Origin: JBBQNY01 sp038255255 | Lineage (GTDB): Bacteria > Pseudomonadota > Gammaproteobacteria > Xanthomonadales > Ahniellaceae | Length of the DNA stretch: 21,235 bases | Direction of reading: 5' to 3' | Assembly: GCA_038255255.1 (NCBI GenBank) | Contig: JBBSLL010000042.1 | Coordinates: 1-21,235, forward strand | Shown: piece after piece, positions 1 to 6,961 of the stretch | How the letters are laid out: every line of letters starts with the position of its first letter | Numbering within the stretch: the stretch's first letter is position 1 | Translations under genes and position numbers: made by a program | Notes under the pieces: generated by a model | Told to the model about the DNA's origin: nothing | Seen by the model: only the letters and a program-made list of their open reading frames with translations | Database searches by the model: none

Positions 1-833
1 GCGCGTGTCTGCATCTTCTCGACCGGCACGCGTTCGCGCTGGGCGCCCGACGCGATGGCGTCGCGGACCGCCGCGGATTTCACCACCGCGTCGACGACGT
101 TGCGGCGATGCGAGAGGTCGGGACCGATGATCGCGGAGCGGACGCGGCGGAAGTGCGTGCGCAAAACGCGCGCCGATTTGCGCGCGGCCCGCTCCGGCGG
201 CAACCCTTCCGCTGCGACTTCGCGCAGGCTCACCGGACGGCTGAAGTGCACCAGCGTGTCGCGACCGTTGAGGAGCAGCGCGAGCAGCCTCTGGAAGCCG
301 CCCACCATCACCCAGTTCTCGGAAAACAGCACGCGGAACCAGCTCGCTTCGCGGCCCGGTGCGCGCCCCACGAAGATCGACACGGGCAGCAGGCGCACAT
401 CCAGTTCCGGGTTGTCCTCGACCATGCGCAGGAGCTCGCGCAATTCGGGCGGATAAGTGCTCGGACGCCGGCTCGAGAAGCGACTGATGCGCGGATGCAG
501 GGCGATCACCGCGCGCTGCCGGGTGCCGAGCGAGACCGGTTCCGTGCGACGCAGCGGCGGCGGTAGCCCCGCCGCACGACAGGCTTCCTCCAGGATCAGG
601 AGGTTGGAAGTCCCGGGCCGCTCAAGGATGTAGAGCAGGGGCGCCTCGGTCGAATCGAGCAGGGCCGCCGGGGCCGGCGGCTCGGTGCGGACGCGCAGGA
701 ACGGACGCAGCAGCGCGCCGAGAAGTCGCCAGCCGAGCGGCGCACGGGCGCCCGGCGCGGCGGTCCCAGGCTCGGCGGCGTACGGGATCGGGGCCGGCAT
801 CGGGCTAGCGGAATGTGGTTCGATGGGTTTCAT
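1..833 (-). CDS. plsB: Glycerol-3-phosphate acyltransferase PlsB, N-terminal part (runs off left edge)
   Basis: PlsB is an inner-membrane enzyme that transfers an acyl chain from acyl-ACP or acyl-CoA to position 1 of sn-glycerol-3-phosphate, the first step of phospholipid synthesis. About 277 codons are visible from an ATG at 831-833, and the frame stays open to base 1. The translation carries the PlsB segment LPVSIFVGRAPGRE near residue 150, then a GRDTLVHFSRPVSLRE stretch, and ends in the RDAIA...RERVPVEKMQTR region that normally sits just before the catalytic HX4D motif. That motif and the rest of the acyltransferase domain therefore lie outside the window. The start is supported by family alignment; only a weak GGGGC precedes it. 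The 300-aa lipoprotein gene ends 68 bp upstream on the same strand, so cotranscription is possible. A GCCGG/CCGGC hairpin (886-898) sits in the gap and lacks a T-tract. Confidence 0.93.
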   Translation of the reverse strand, partial: MKPIEPHSASPMPAPIPYAAEPGTAAPGARAPLGWRLLGALLRPFLRVRTEPPAPAALLDSTEAPLLYILERPGTSNLLILEEACRAAGLPPPLRRTEPVSLGTRQRAVIALHPRISRFSSRRPSTYPPELRELLRMVEDNPELDVRLLPVSIFVGRAPGREASWFRVLFSENWVMVGGFQRLLALLLNGRDTLVHFSRPVSLREVAAEGLPPERAARKSARVLRTHFRRVRSAIIGPDLSHRRNVVDAVVKSAAVRDAIASGAQRERVPVEKMQTR

Positions 834-901
834 GCCCCGAAGCGGCGCCCGCCCCAGCCGACCGCGGTTCGCAGTCGCAGGGACGGCCGGTCACCGGCGA
901 A

Positions 902-1804
902 TCAGGGCGCCATCGGCAACGGCGAAGCGGCATCTTTGTCGTCTTCATCGTTCAGCATGCCGCCGACCTGCGCCGCGGTCTTGCTGCCGTACCAGCGATC
1001 GTCGATCTTCACCATGTCCAGATCGTGCGTGAAATCGGTCTCCAGCATCCGATAGCTGAGGCGTACCTTCGCGTTGTTTCCCTGGGTGGACAGGACCTTG
1101 GTCTTGACGCTCGCCAGGACAGGATCGAGGGGCAGGCCGTAGATCGCCATCACCTCCTTGAACGCGCGAAACGCGCGGCTGTATTCGACCAGGGCATCGT
1201 CGAAAGACAGCGCCTGCATCTGCGCAAGCGTGCGCACCTTCGACCCTCGGGCCGCGCCTGCAAGTGCCTCCAGGGCAGCACGCACCTTGGCCCGGTCGGT
1301 GAACTCGGTCGCGCTCAGCCAGCGCGTCAACGCGTTGACCATCTGCATCGCCTGCGCCTTCGCCGCCTCATCCAGTTCCTTGTTCTGCTGGATGCTCGCC
1401 TGCGCCATGCCGGTCATCATGCCGATCAGCATCGGCATCTGGGCCGCGCCTTCGCGGTCGAACTCGGCGAGCTTCGGCTCGAGTTCCTTCATCGATTTCT
1501 CGACTGCCCCCGCTGCGGCGAACTTTTCCATCTGCTCGGCGAATCGCTGCGCCTCGGCAGGATCGACGGGTTCCCCGGATTTGGCTTTCCAGTCGGCGCG
1601 CAGTTTCTCGAGTTCCTTGGGCGGAACCTGCGAGAGCACGAAAGCGCGCAGGTCGCTTTTCTGCAGGGCCTCGACGCCTGCCTGCACCGATCCCTCCGGC
1701 GTCTTGGTCTTGGCGACGGGGTCTCGTTTGCACGAGGACGCGAATACGGCGAGCAGCAGCATCATCAGCCAGAGGCTGGCCGTGCGAAAGGGGACAGGCT
1801 GCAT
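902..1804 (-). CDS. Predicted lipoprotein of unknown function, 300 aa
   Basis: I do not recognise the family. The chosen ATG (1802-1804) gives a protein that opens with a signal peptide: a short polar N-terminus, a hydrophobic run LWLMMLLLAVF, and a lipobox-like ASSC with the lipidated cysteine at residue 25. The frame extends 29 codons further upstream to 1891, but that would bury the signal peptide, so the internal start is preferred. The mature part is Lys/Glu/Ala-rich and mostly helical in character (SVQAGVEALQKSDLRAF, then KELEPKLAEFDREGA). Methionine- and glutamine-rich helices follow, and the C-terminal ~60 residues look like a beta-rich domain ending in VKIDDRWYGSK. The last residues are acidic (NDEDDKD). 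It precedes plsB on the same strand, which hints at an envelope role without defining one. Confidence 0.75.
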   Translation of the reverse strand: MQPVPFRTASLWLMMLLLAVFASSCKRDPVAKTKTPEGSVQAGVEALQKSDLRAFVLSQVPPKELEKLRADWKAKSGEPVDPAEAQRFAEQMEKFAAAGAVEKSMKELEPKLAEFDREGAAQMPMLIGMMTGMAQASIQQNKELDEAAKAQAMQMVNALTRWLSATEFTDRAKVRAALEALAGAARGSKVRTLAQMQALSFDDALVEYSRAFRAFKEVMAIYGLPLDPVLASVKTKVLSTQGNNAKVRLSYRMLETDFTHDLDMVKIDDRWYGSKTAAQVGGMLNDEDDKDAASPLPMAP

Positions 1805-1905
1805 CGCGGTGATTCCGATATTCAAAGAGCGGGTGAGCCTAGGGGCGGGCCGGCAGTGCGGCAAGTGCGGGAAGCGGGGATCGCGCCGCATGGGGTTCTT
1901 GGATC

Positions 1906-1931
1906 AAAAAAAATGGCCCGCGAGGGCCATT
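1906..1931 (-). terminator. Rho-independent terminator (minus strand)
   Basis: Arms AATGGCCC (1912-1919) and GGGCCATT (1924-1931) form a perfect 8-bp stem with a GCGA loop. Eight A residues at 1906-1913 read as a T-tract on the minus strand, giving a classic intrinsic terminator. It lies about 145 bp past the stop of the acid phosphatase gene and before the 300-aa lipoprotein gene, so it should separate those two transcripts or end a small RNA from the gap between them. Confidence 0.85.
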
Positions 1932-2075
1932 CGAAGTGCACAAGGTCCGGTTCGCCGGAACGTATAAGTGTTGCAAGGCGTATTCAGCAATCGCCGACGA
2001 ATCGGCAGGCGGGATAGTAACCTGCACGCCGAACCTCTTGCAACACCTTAGATACCAGTAGCTAACACCTTGTAA
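1932..2075. other. Intergenic segment with a 10-bp inverted repeat; possible small RNA or long 3' UTR
   Basis: These 144 bp between the phosphatase stop and the terminator hold no convincing gene. A perfect inverted repeat, GTGTTGCAAG (1968-1977) and CTTGCAACAC (2037-2046), brackets about 60 bp, and a smaller CCGG-TTCG-CCGG hairpin lies near 1950. Read on the minus strand, the segment would fold and run straight into the strong terminator at 1906-1931. A GTG-started minus-strand frame (2027-1839) crosses that terminator and is not accepted as a gene. Any promoter on the minus strand (ATTACA, 16 bp, TATCTA) is weak. The segment may only be the phosphatase 3' UTR. Confidence 0.35.
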
Positions 2076-3035
2076 TCATGGCCTTTTACTTTCCATGCGA
2101 AGGTCGAGTTCGGAAATCTTGGCCTCGCGAACGGCCTTTGATCGCTCACGCAGGGTTGTCGGCGCCACGCCGGCCGGCAGGGGACCGGCGGCATTTTCCC
2201 AGGAACCGTAGATCGGATTGGGCAATACCCACCAACGCTCACCCCACCAACCCGCATGACGGTCGACGAGTCCTTCGCGAACCGACCGGCTGGCGTCGAC
2301 GCCGTCCACGAAATCGCCGAGATTGTCGCCCAGCATCGCGACGACGCGATGCGTCCGACCGACCGCCGCACGGCGCGTCAGCTTGGCGCTGGGCCGGCCA
2401 GCCGCATCGTTGCGGGTCAGCACGAAAGTCTCGCAGTCCGGGACCGGAAAGCCCGTGGCGACGAGATTTCCACACGTCGCCTCGCGCTCGTCATCGTCGC
2501 GGTTGGTGACGTAGTAGAGCGCAACGCCGTGATCGCTCAATCGCTTCGCAAACGCCACGGCGCCGGGCAGTGCATGGGCGCGCTCCTCCGCCACCCAGCC
2601 CTTCCAGCGACGCGCAAAGGCTGCGCGCGAATCGGAGGTGGGTAGATCCCCAGGGAAAGGGTCGACGATCAATCGCGCATTGAAAGGCGTGTTGTCCAGC
2701 AGCGTTTCATCAACGTCCGCGATGACTGCAAGGGGTAGGGATGCCATCACGCCCCGATTTCCCAGCGTGTCGCGCTCACCGGGCGGCAGGGCGTCCCATG
2801 CGGGATCCGCGAGACCCGCATCGACGGCCCGCCATGCACCTGCGAACGCCTGCAGGCTCGTCGCTCGGAACTCGGCGGCGGTCTGCGTCCAGGACACGGC
2901 GTCGAGCTTGTCGTCCGCGGCGGGACCCATGGCCGCAGCAGATGCCGAAACCGAGCGCTCCTGGCGAACCTCGGGACCGGCACAGGCGCCGAGGCCCAGT
3001 GCAAGCAGAGCGATCATCAGTCGTGCGATGCGCAT
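2076..3035 (-). CDS. HAD-type acid phosphatase lipoprotein, e(P4)/class C family
   Basis: Members of this family are outer-membrane or periplasmic lipoproteins that remove phosphate from nucleotides and other monoesters. In Haemophilus, e(P4) serves NAD(P)/NMN uptake. The 319-aa product opens with a signal peptide and lipobox LGAC (Cys18). The HAD nucleophile motif DVDETLLDN has its catalytic aspartates at about 107 and 109. Motif II is YYVTNRD, and the family's GDNLGDF acid motif follows; these three identify the class. The ATG at 3033-3035 was chosen because it starts the signal peptide; the frame is open 85 codons further upstream but reads as low-complexity antisense of the rep end. The rep stop is 79 bp upstream on the same strand, so they may share a transcript ending at 1906-1931. 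The substrate cannot be read from sequence, and nucleotide scavenging is an inference from family. Confidence 0.9.
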   Translation of the reverse strand: MRIARLMIALLALGLGACAGPEVRQERSVSASAAAMGPAADDKLDAVSWTQTAAEFRATSLQAFAGAWRAVDAGLADPAWDALPPGERDTLGNRGVMASLPLAVIADVDETLLDNTPFNARLIVDPFPGDLPTSDSRAAFARRWKGWVAEERAHALPGAVAFAKRLSDHGVALYYVTNRDDDEREATCGNLVATGFPVPDCETFVLTRNDAAGRPSAKLTRRAAVGRTHRVVAMLGDNLGDFVDGVDASRSVREGLVDRHAGWWGERWWVLPNPIYGSWENAAGPLPAGVAPTTLRERSKAVREAKISELDLRMESKRP

Positions 3036-3114
3036 TTCAAGCCCCGGGGCGGAAACGCGCGAGTCTACAAGCGCCCGATGACCAAGCCTGCAAGCAGACG
3101 CCTCCCTGTTCGCG

Positions 3115-5103
3115 CTAGCGCAGCAGTTCGGCGAGGCGCGCGAACTGGTCGCGATTGCGCTCCCGGAGTTCGGCCTGGTCCTGTTCCGGGTCATCGCCTT
3201 CGCGCCGGAGCTCCGCGGCCGGAAGCTCGTCCAGGAACCGGCTGGGGCGGGTGCGGTTGCGCTCGCCGAACCGCGACCGGTACTGCACATGCGACAGGGT
3301 CAACGTTTCGCGCGCCCGCGTGATACCCACGTAGAACAACCGGCGTTCCTCCTCCAGCGTGCCTGCGTCAATCGCAGCATCGTGCGGCAGCACGCCGTCC
3401 TCGATGCCGATGAGCCATACATGCCGGAACTCGAGGCCCTTGGCTCCGTGCAGCGTCATGAGGCGCACCTGGTTGCCGGGCTCGTCGCGCTCGCCGTAAT
3501 CGAGTAACGCGAGCTGCGCATTGAGCTGTGCGAGGCCCGCACCGGCTGTGCGCGCGGCCTGCGACGCGAGCCAGTGCCCGAATTCATCGACGTTGGCGAG
3601 GCGGCGAGCGCGCAGGGCCGCGTCGGAAGATTGCATCAACGCGGCGCGATAGCCGGTGCGGTCGGCGAGTTGCAGGGCCAGTGCCGCGACGCCCTGCCCC
3701 GAAACGATGCTGCGCAGCTCGCCGAGCGCTTCGGCGAAACCCGTGAGGGCAGACTGCGTCCGAACACTGAATTGCGCCCTGAGATCGCTACGCGCTGCCG
3801 CGCGGGCGAGGGAACAGTGCGGTGCACCTGCCAGCAATCCGAGCTTCTCCAGGGTTTGCGCACCGATGTCCCGGCGCGGCGCCGAGACCGCGCGCAGGAA
3901 CGCCGCATCGTCGTCGGGATTGGCGAGCAGCCGCAGCCATGCCAGCAGGTCGCGAACCTCGGTCCGCTCGAAAAAGGACTGGCCGCCGGTCAGGTGATAA
4001 GGCACGCCGACGGCGCGCAGCGCCTTCTCGAGCGGGCGCGACTGATGGTTGCCGCGATACAGCACCGCGCAATCGTGCCACGCGGGCTGACCGGCGGCCT
4101 TGCCGCGCTGCCAGATCTCCCCCGCGACGCGCGCGGCTTCGGCATCCACGTCGGCGCAGCTCAGCACGCGGATCGGGGCGCCTTCGGGATGTTCGCTCCA
4201 GAGGGTCTTCGCGACCTTGTGTGGATTGTGCGCGATCAGCGCATTGGCGGCGCGCAGGATGCGGCCGGTACAACGATAGTTCTGCTCGAGCTTGATGACC
4301 TTGAGCGCCGGGTAGTCCCGCGCCAGTTCATCGAGGTTTTCAGGTGCGGCGCCCCGCCACGCATAGATGCTCTGGTCGTCGTCCCCGACCGCGGTGAACG
4401 CGCCGCGCGGGCCGGTCATGGCCTTGAGCATGCGGTACTGCGCGCGATTGCTGTCCTGGTACTCGTCGACCAGCAGGTAGCGGATGCGTTCGCGCCACGC
4501 CGTGGCCACCTCTGCGTGATCCTCCAGCAGGCGCACCGGCAGGCGGATAAGGTCGTCGAAGTCGACGGCATTGAAGGCCGCCAGCCTGCGCTGGTAGGCG
4601 GCGTAGAGCGAAGCGGCCTCGCGCTCGCGGGCGGAGCCGGCCGCTTCGGCCGCTTCTTCCGGAGTCAAGGCATCGTTCTTGGCGCGTGCGATGAGTCCGC
4701 GCAGCGCTTCGAGTGCGTCGGGCCTCGTCGCCGCGGGTACCAGTTCCTTCAGCAGCGCGAAGCTGTCGTCCGCACCGAAGACGCTGAATCCGGATCGCAT
4801 GCCGACCTTTGCGCATTCGATCTGCAGCAAACGAAGGCCCAGCGCATGAAACGTGGAGATCGCCGGCTGACGGTCGGCTTCCTCGCCGCGGGGGAGACGT
4901 TTTGCGGCGCGTTCGCGCATCTCGCGCGCGGCGCGATTGGTGAAGGTGATCGCGGTGATCTTGCCTGGCGCGAGCCCGCCCCGCACAAGGTGCGCAATCT
5001 TGTCCGTGATGACGCGGGTCTTGCCCGAACCGGCACCCGCCAGCACCAGCAACGGGCCTTCCGTGTATTCGACCGCGGCGCGCTGGGCGGGGTTGAGCGA
5101 CAT
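3115..5103 (-). CDS. rep: ATP-dependent DNA helicase Rep (superfamily 1)
   Basis: Rep is a 3'-5' SF1A helicase that helps replication forks past protein roadblocks and aids restart. The 662-aa product matches the usual length (about 670). Helicase motifs in order are: Walker A AGAGSGKTR at 22-30, Ia TFTNRAA at about 53, II VDEYQD at about 212, III VGDDDQSIYAWRG at about 239, IV LEQNYR at about 272, V MTLHGAKGLEF at about 560, and VI VGITRAR at about 610. The N-terminus (LNPAQRAAVEYTEGPLLVLAG) and the ILYRGNHQSR-type segment resemble E. coli Rep more than UvrD/PcrA. The ATG at 5101-5103 is chosen by alignment with Rep; the open frame continues 170 codons upstream through the tandem repeat, which is unlikely to be translated. 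The gene diverges from tdk across that repeat. Confidence 0.95.
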   Translation of the reverse strand: MSLNPAQRAAVEYTEGPLLVLAGAGSGKTRVITDKIAHLVRGGLAPGKITAITFTNRAAREMRERAAKRLPRGEEADRQPAISTFHALGLRLLQIECAKVGMRSGFSVFGADDSFALLKELVPAATRPDALEALRGLIARAKNDALTPEEAAEAAGSAREREAASLYAAYQRRLAAFNAVDFDDLIRLPVRLLEDHAEVATAWRERIRYLLVDEYQDSNRAQYRMLKAMTGPRGAFTAVGDDDQSIYAWRGAAPENLDELARDYPALKVIKLEQNYRCTGRILRAANALIAHNPHKVAKTLWSEHPEGAPIRVLSCADVDAEAARVAGEIWQRGKAAGQPAWHDCAVLYRGNHQSRPLEKALRAVGVPYHLTGGQSFFERTEVRDLLAWLRLLANPDDDAAFLRAVSAPRRDIGAQTLEKLGLLAGAPHCSLARAAARSDLRAQFSVRTQSALTGFAEALGELRSIVSGQGVAALALQLADRTGYRAALMQSSDAALRARRLANVDEFGHWLASQAARTAGAGLAQLNAQLALLDYGERDEPGNQVRLMTLHGAKGLEFRHVWLIGIEDGVLPHDAAIDAGTLEEERRLFYVGITRARETLTLSHVQYRSRFGERNRTRPSRFLDELPAAELRREGDDPEQDQAELRERNRDQFARLAELLR

Positions 5104-5129
5104 CGCGTGCGTCTTGGAGAGGGCGCGCG

Positions 5130-5135
5130 ATTCTA
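5130..5135 (-). promoter_or_regulatory. Possible -10 element for rep
   Basis: On the minus strand TAGAAT lies 26 bp before the rep ATG, at the edge of the tandem repeat. No good -35 hexamer is present at the expected distance, where the sequence is GC-only repeat, so this is a weak call. Confidence 0.25.
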
Positions 5136-5147
5136 CTGGGTGCTGTG

Positions 5148-5397
5148 CTCGCGCGCGGGTGCCGGTCGATGCGACGATGTCGGCCCAGTCTCCCCGCGAG
5201 TTGAAGAGCACCGCCGACATCCTGGTTCGTCTTGCACTGCGCACTTGCGAAGGCGCCCTCGCGCGCGGGTGCCAGTCGATGCGACGATGTCGGCCCAGTC
5301 TTCCCGCGAGTGAAGAGCACTGCCGACACCCTGATTCGTCTCGCATTGCGCACTGAAGAAGGCGCCCTCGCGCGCGGGGGCCAGTCGATGCCACGAT
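5148..5397. repeat. Tandem repeat, ~110-bp unit, 2.3 copies, filling the rep/tdk spacer
   Basis: Unit 1 (5148-5257, 110 bp) and unit 2 (5258-5366, 109 bp) are about 90% identical: roughly ten substitutions and one single-base deletion. A third copy (5367-5397) is cut off after about 30 bp. Each unit starts CTCGCGCGCGGG and contains GTCGATGCGACGATGTCGGC. Unit 1 also carries a 9-bp inverted repeat, GATGTCGGC (5176-5184) and GCCGACATC (5213-5221); in unit 2 one arm has a mismatch. There is no coding signal beyond passive open frames. The spacer 5104-5435 holds nothing else I can name. Origin is unknown; it could be local duplication of an interspersed repeat. Confidence 0.9.
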
Positions 5398-5435
5398 AAG
5401 GGCCTCGATCAACAGCGCCGCGTCGCTCGTAATCC

Positions 5436-6062
5436 ATGGCCAAGCTCTATTTCTATTTTTCGGCGATGAACGCCGGCAAGACCACCACGCTTCTGCAGAG
5501 CGCGCACAACTACCAGGAGCGCGGCATGCGCGTCGCGATACTGACGCCGGCGTTCGACAGCCGGGCGGGCGCAGGCGTGGTGGCCTCGCGCATCGGCCTG
5601 TCCGCCCCGGCACTGGTTTTTGATTCCACTACCGATCTTGCCGCGCGCATCCATGCGGACATTGCGGAACTCGGCACGCTGCACTGCGTGCTGCTCGACG
5701 AAGCCCAGTTCCTGACCAAGGCACAGGTGTGGCAGTTGACCGACGTGGTCGACACGCTGCGCATTCCGGTGCTGGCTTACGGGCTGCGCACTGATTTCCA
5801 GGGCGAGCTCTTCGAGGGCAGCCAGTACCTGCTGGCCTGGGCCGACGAACTCATCGAGATCAAGACCATCTGCCACAGCGGCAAGAAGGCCACCATGGTC
5901 GTGCGTGTCGACGAACACGGCCGTGCCGTGACGCAAGGCGCGCAGGTCGAGATCGGAGGCAATGAGCGCTACGTGTCGGTGAGCCGCGCCGAATTCAAGA
6001 AGATCCTCGCTGGCGATGGCGGCGTCGAACTCAAGCAGGCCGAGTTGCCCCTCGCCACCTGA
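5436..6062 (+). CDS. tdk: Thymidine kinase, type II, with most zinc ligands replaced
   Basis: The enzyme phosphorylates thymidine (and deoxyuridine) with ATP in the dTTP salvage pathway, in the cytoplasm. The 208-aa product has the P-loop AMNAGKTT at 10-17, the Walker B/catalytic DEAQF at 88-92, the YGLRTDFQGELFEGSQ lasso region at 115-130, and the thymidine-binding GGNERYVSV at about 174-182. E. coli Tdk holds zinc with Cys145, Cys147, Cys182 and His185. The aligned positions here are Cys146, Ser148, Ser183 and Glu186, so only one ligand survives and zinc is probably not bound. The start follows family alignment; there is no clear Shine-Dalgarno. A short AGTGG-ACG-CCACT hairpin follows the stop, with no T-tract. 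The gene diverges from rep across the tandem repeat. Confidence 0.95.
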   Translation: MAKLYFYFSAMNAGKTTTLLQSAHNYQERGMRVAILTPAFDSRAGAGVVASRIGLSAPALVFDSTTDLAARIHADIAELGTLHCVLLDEAQFLTKAQVWQLTDVVDTLRIPVLAYGLRTDFQGELFEGSQYLLAWADELIEIKTICHSGKKATMVVRVDEHGRAVTQGAQVEIGGNERYVSVSRAEFKKILAGDGGVELKQAELPLAT

Positions 6063-6243
6063 AGTGGACGCCACTGACCCGGTTCCAGCGCACATCCAGC
6101 GACCTCGCACTGGGGTGCCAGGGAAAACCGGACAGGCGATGTACCCGAAGTAGCGCGTTGAACCGGATGGCCGCTGAATGGCCCTTTGCGGGCAGTGGTG
6201 TCCGTCACTTCGATGTTCACGAAGACGCTGATACATACGAACG

Positions 6244-6269
6244 GCGGCGAAAGGCGCCGCTTCGGGGGA
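6244..6269 (+). promoter_or_regulatory. Leader hairpin and strong ribosome binding site of the 198-aa gene
   Basis: GCGGCG (6244-6249) and CGCCGC (6255-6260) form a perfect 6-bp stem with an AAAGG loop. It ends three bases before the Shine-Dalgarno-like GGGGGA (6264-6269), which is 4 bp from the ATG at 6274. The placement could modulate translation, which is inference. The rest of the gap 6063-6243 shows no gene and no clear promoter. Confidence 0.35.
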
Positions 6270-6273
6270 CACC

Positions 6274-6870
6274 ATGCGGCGGCGTCGGGATCTTTTCCGC
6301 GGAATTGGCAGCGCACTCCTGGTCGGCGCGGCGCTCGTTGCGCTTGCAGCCTGCTCCCAGGCGCCGCAACGGGCCACCGTGGTGTCCGCCGGGAAGTCGA
6401 CTCCAGGTCATGGCATTGCGGCGCCGGCGCATGTGGTCGACGGGCTCGCGCTCGTCCAGGATGAACTGTCCTGGGCGGGTATCAGGATCGGCCTGGCGCG
6501 CGCCGAGGTGGAGCGACTGCTGGGTGCTCCGCTCCCGCCGCTTGAATCCAACGAGATCTGTGCGAATTTCGTCGCGACGCGCACGCTGGGAAACGTCGAC
6601 GTGACGTTTGAGTTCGCGGACGAAAGTAGCCAGGCGCCGCTCGAGCACCTGTTCATTCCTCTGGCCGGCGATCTGCCGCAGGCCGAACAGGTCCAGCGCC
6701 TCAAGCGGCATCTGCCGGGAAGCACCTACGTACCCAGTCGCTACGCGCCGGAGCTGGGCGAAGGCGAAAACCCGAAGCCGGTCTTTCGTGTGGCGACACC
6801 GCAACCACGCGTCGTGATGCTGCGCTCGAACGAAGGCCTCTGGCTCGGCGATCCGCGCTGCTACGACTGA
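6274..6870 (+). CDS. Predicted lipoprotein of unknown function, 198 aa
   Basis: I do not recognise the family. The N-terminus MRRRRD plus a hydrophobic run ends in the lipobox LAAC, placing the lipidated cysteine at residue 27, so the product should be an exported lipoprotein. The segment GIRIGLARAEVERLLGAPL at about 70-88 resembles the start of small BamE/SmpA-like or outer-membrane stability repeats (an 'iG.s.aeV..llG.P' pattern), but the rest does not confirm that fold. A VATRTLGNVDVTFEF strand region and a C-terminal EGLWLGDPRCYD follow. Two cysteines remain in the mature part. The ATG is well supported by GGGGGA just upstream. The gene stands alone between tdk (211 bp upstream) and a convergent REP-like repeat. 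Confidence 0.72.
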   Translation: MRRRRDLFRGIGSALLVGAALVALAACSQAPQRATVVSAGKSTPGHGIAAPAHVVDGLALVQDELSWAGIRIGLARAEVERLLGAPLPPLESNEICANFVATRTLGNVDVTFEFADESSQAPLEHLFIPLAGDLPQAEQVQRLKRHLPGSTYVPSRYAPELGEGENPKPVFRVATPQPRVVMLRSNEGLWLGDPRCYD

Positions 6871-6887
6871 GTCGCGCGTACTGCGGC

Positions 6888-6952
6888 GTAGAACCAAGCC
6901 GTGCTCGGCTGGGGTCTGAGAGGCACAGCAGCCGAGCGCAGCTCGGCTCTAC
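6888..6952. repeat. Inverted pair of GTAG-headed REP-like palindromes
   Basis: A plus-strand copy starts GTAG at 6888 and contains AGCCG-TGCT-CGGCT (6897-6910). A minus-strand copy starts GTAG at 6952 and contains AGCCGAGC-TGC-GCTCGGCT (6930-6948). The first 24 bases of the two copies agree at about 20 positions. A GTAG head plus a GC-rich hairpin in convergent pairs is the form of REP elements described in Stenotrophomonas (SMAG) and mobilised by RAYT transposases. It lies between the convergent ends of the 198-aa gene and mutM and could act as a bidirectional terminator. Confidence 0.7.
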
Positions 6953-6961
6953 ACAAACCGC

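Noticed and set aside
1839..2027. A 62-codon minus-strand frame with GTG start and an AGAGG upstream
   Set aside because: It reads through the strong terminator at 1906-1931 and into the promoter region of the lipoprotein gene; no family resemblance.
3574..5313. A 579-codon plus-strand open frame opposite rep, and similar long antisense frames at 815-2017, 5409-6377, 10943-12139 and 19217-20176
   Set aside because: They are antisense to well-identified genes in GC-rich DNA, have Arg/Ala/Gly-biased low-information translations, and match no family.
5148..5397. CRISPR-like array
   Set aside because: The units are about 110 bp and repeat end to end without unique spacers, and no cas gene is present.
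5104..5613. A 170-codon N-terminal extension of Rep through the tandem repeat
   Set aside because: Rep aligns from the ATG at 5103 and has family length from there; the extension is repeat-encoded and overlaps the tdk start on the opposite strand.
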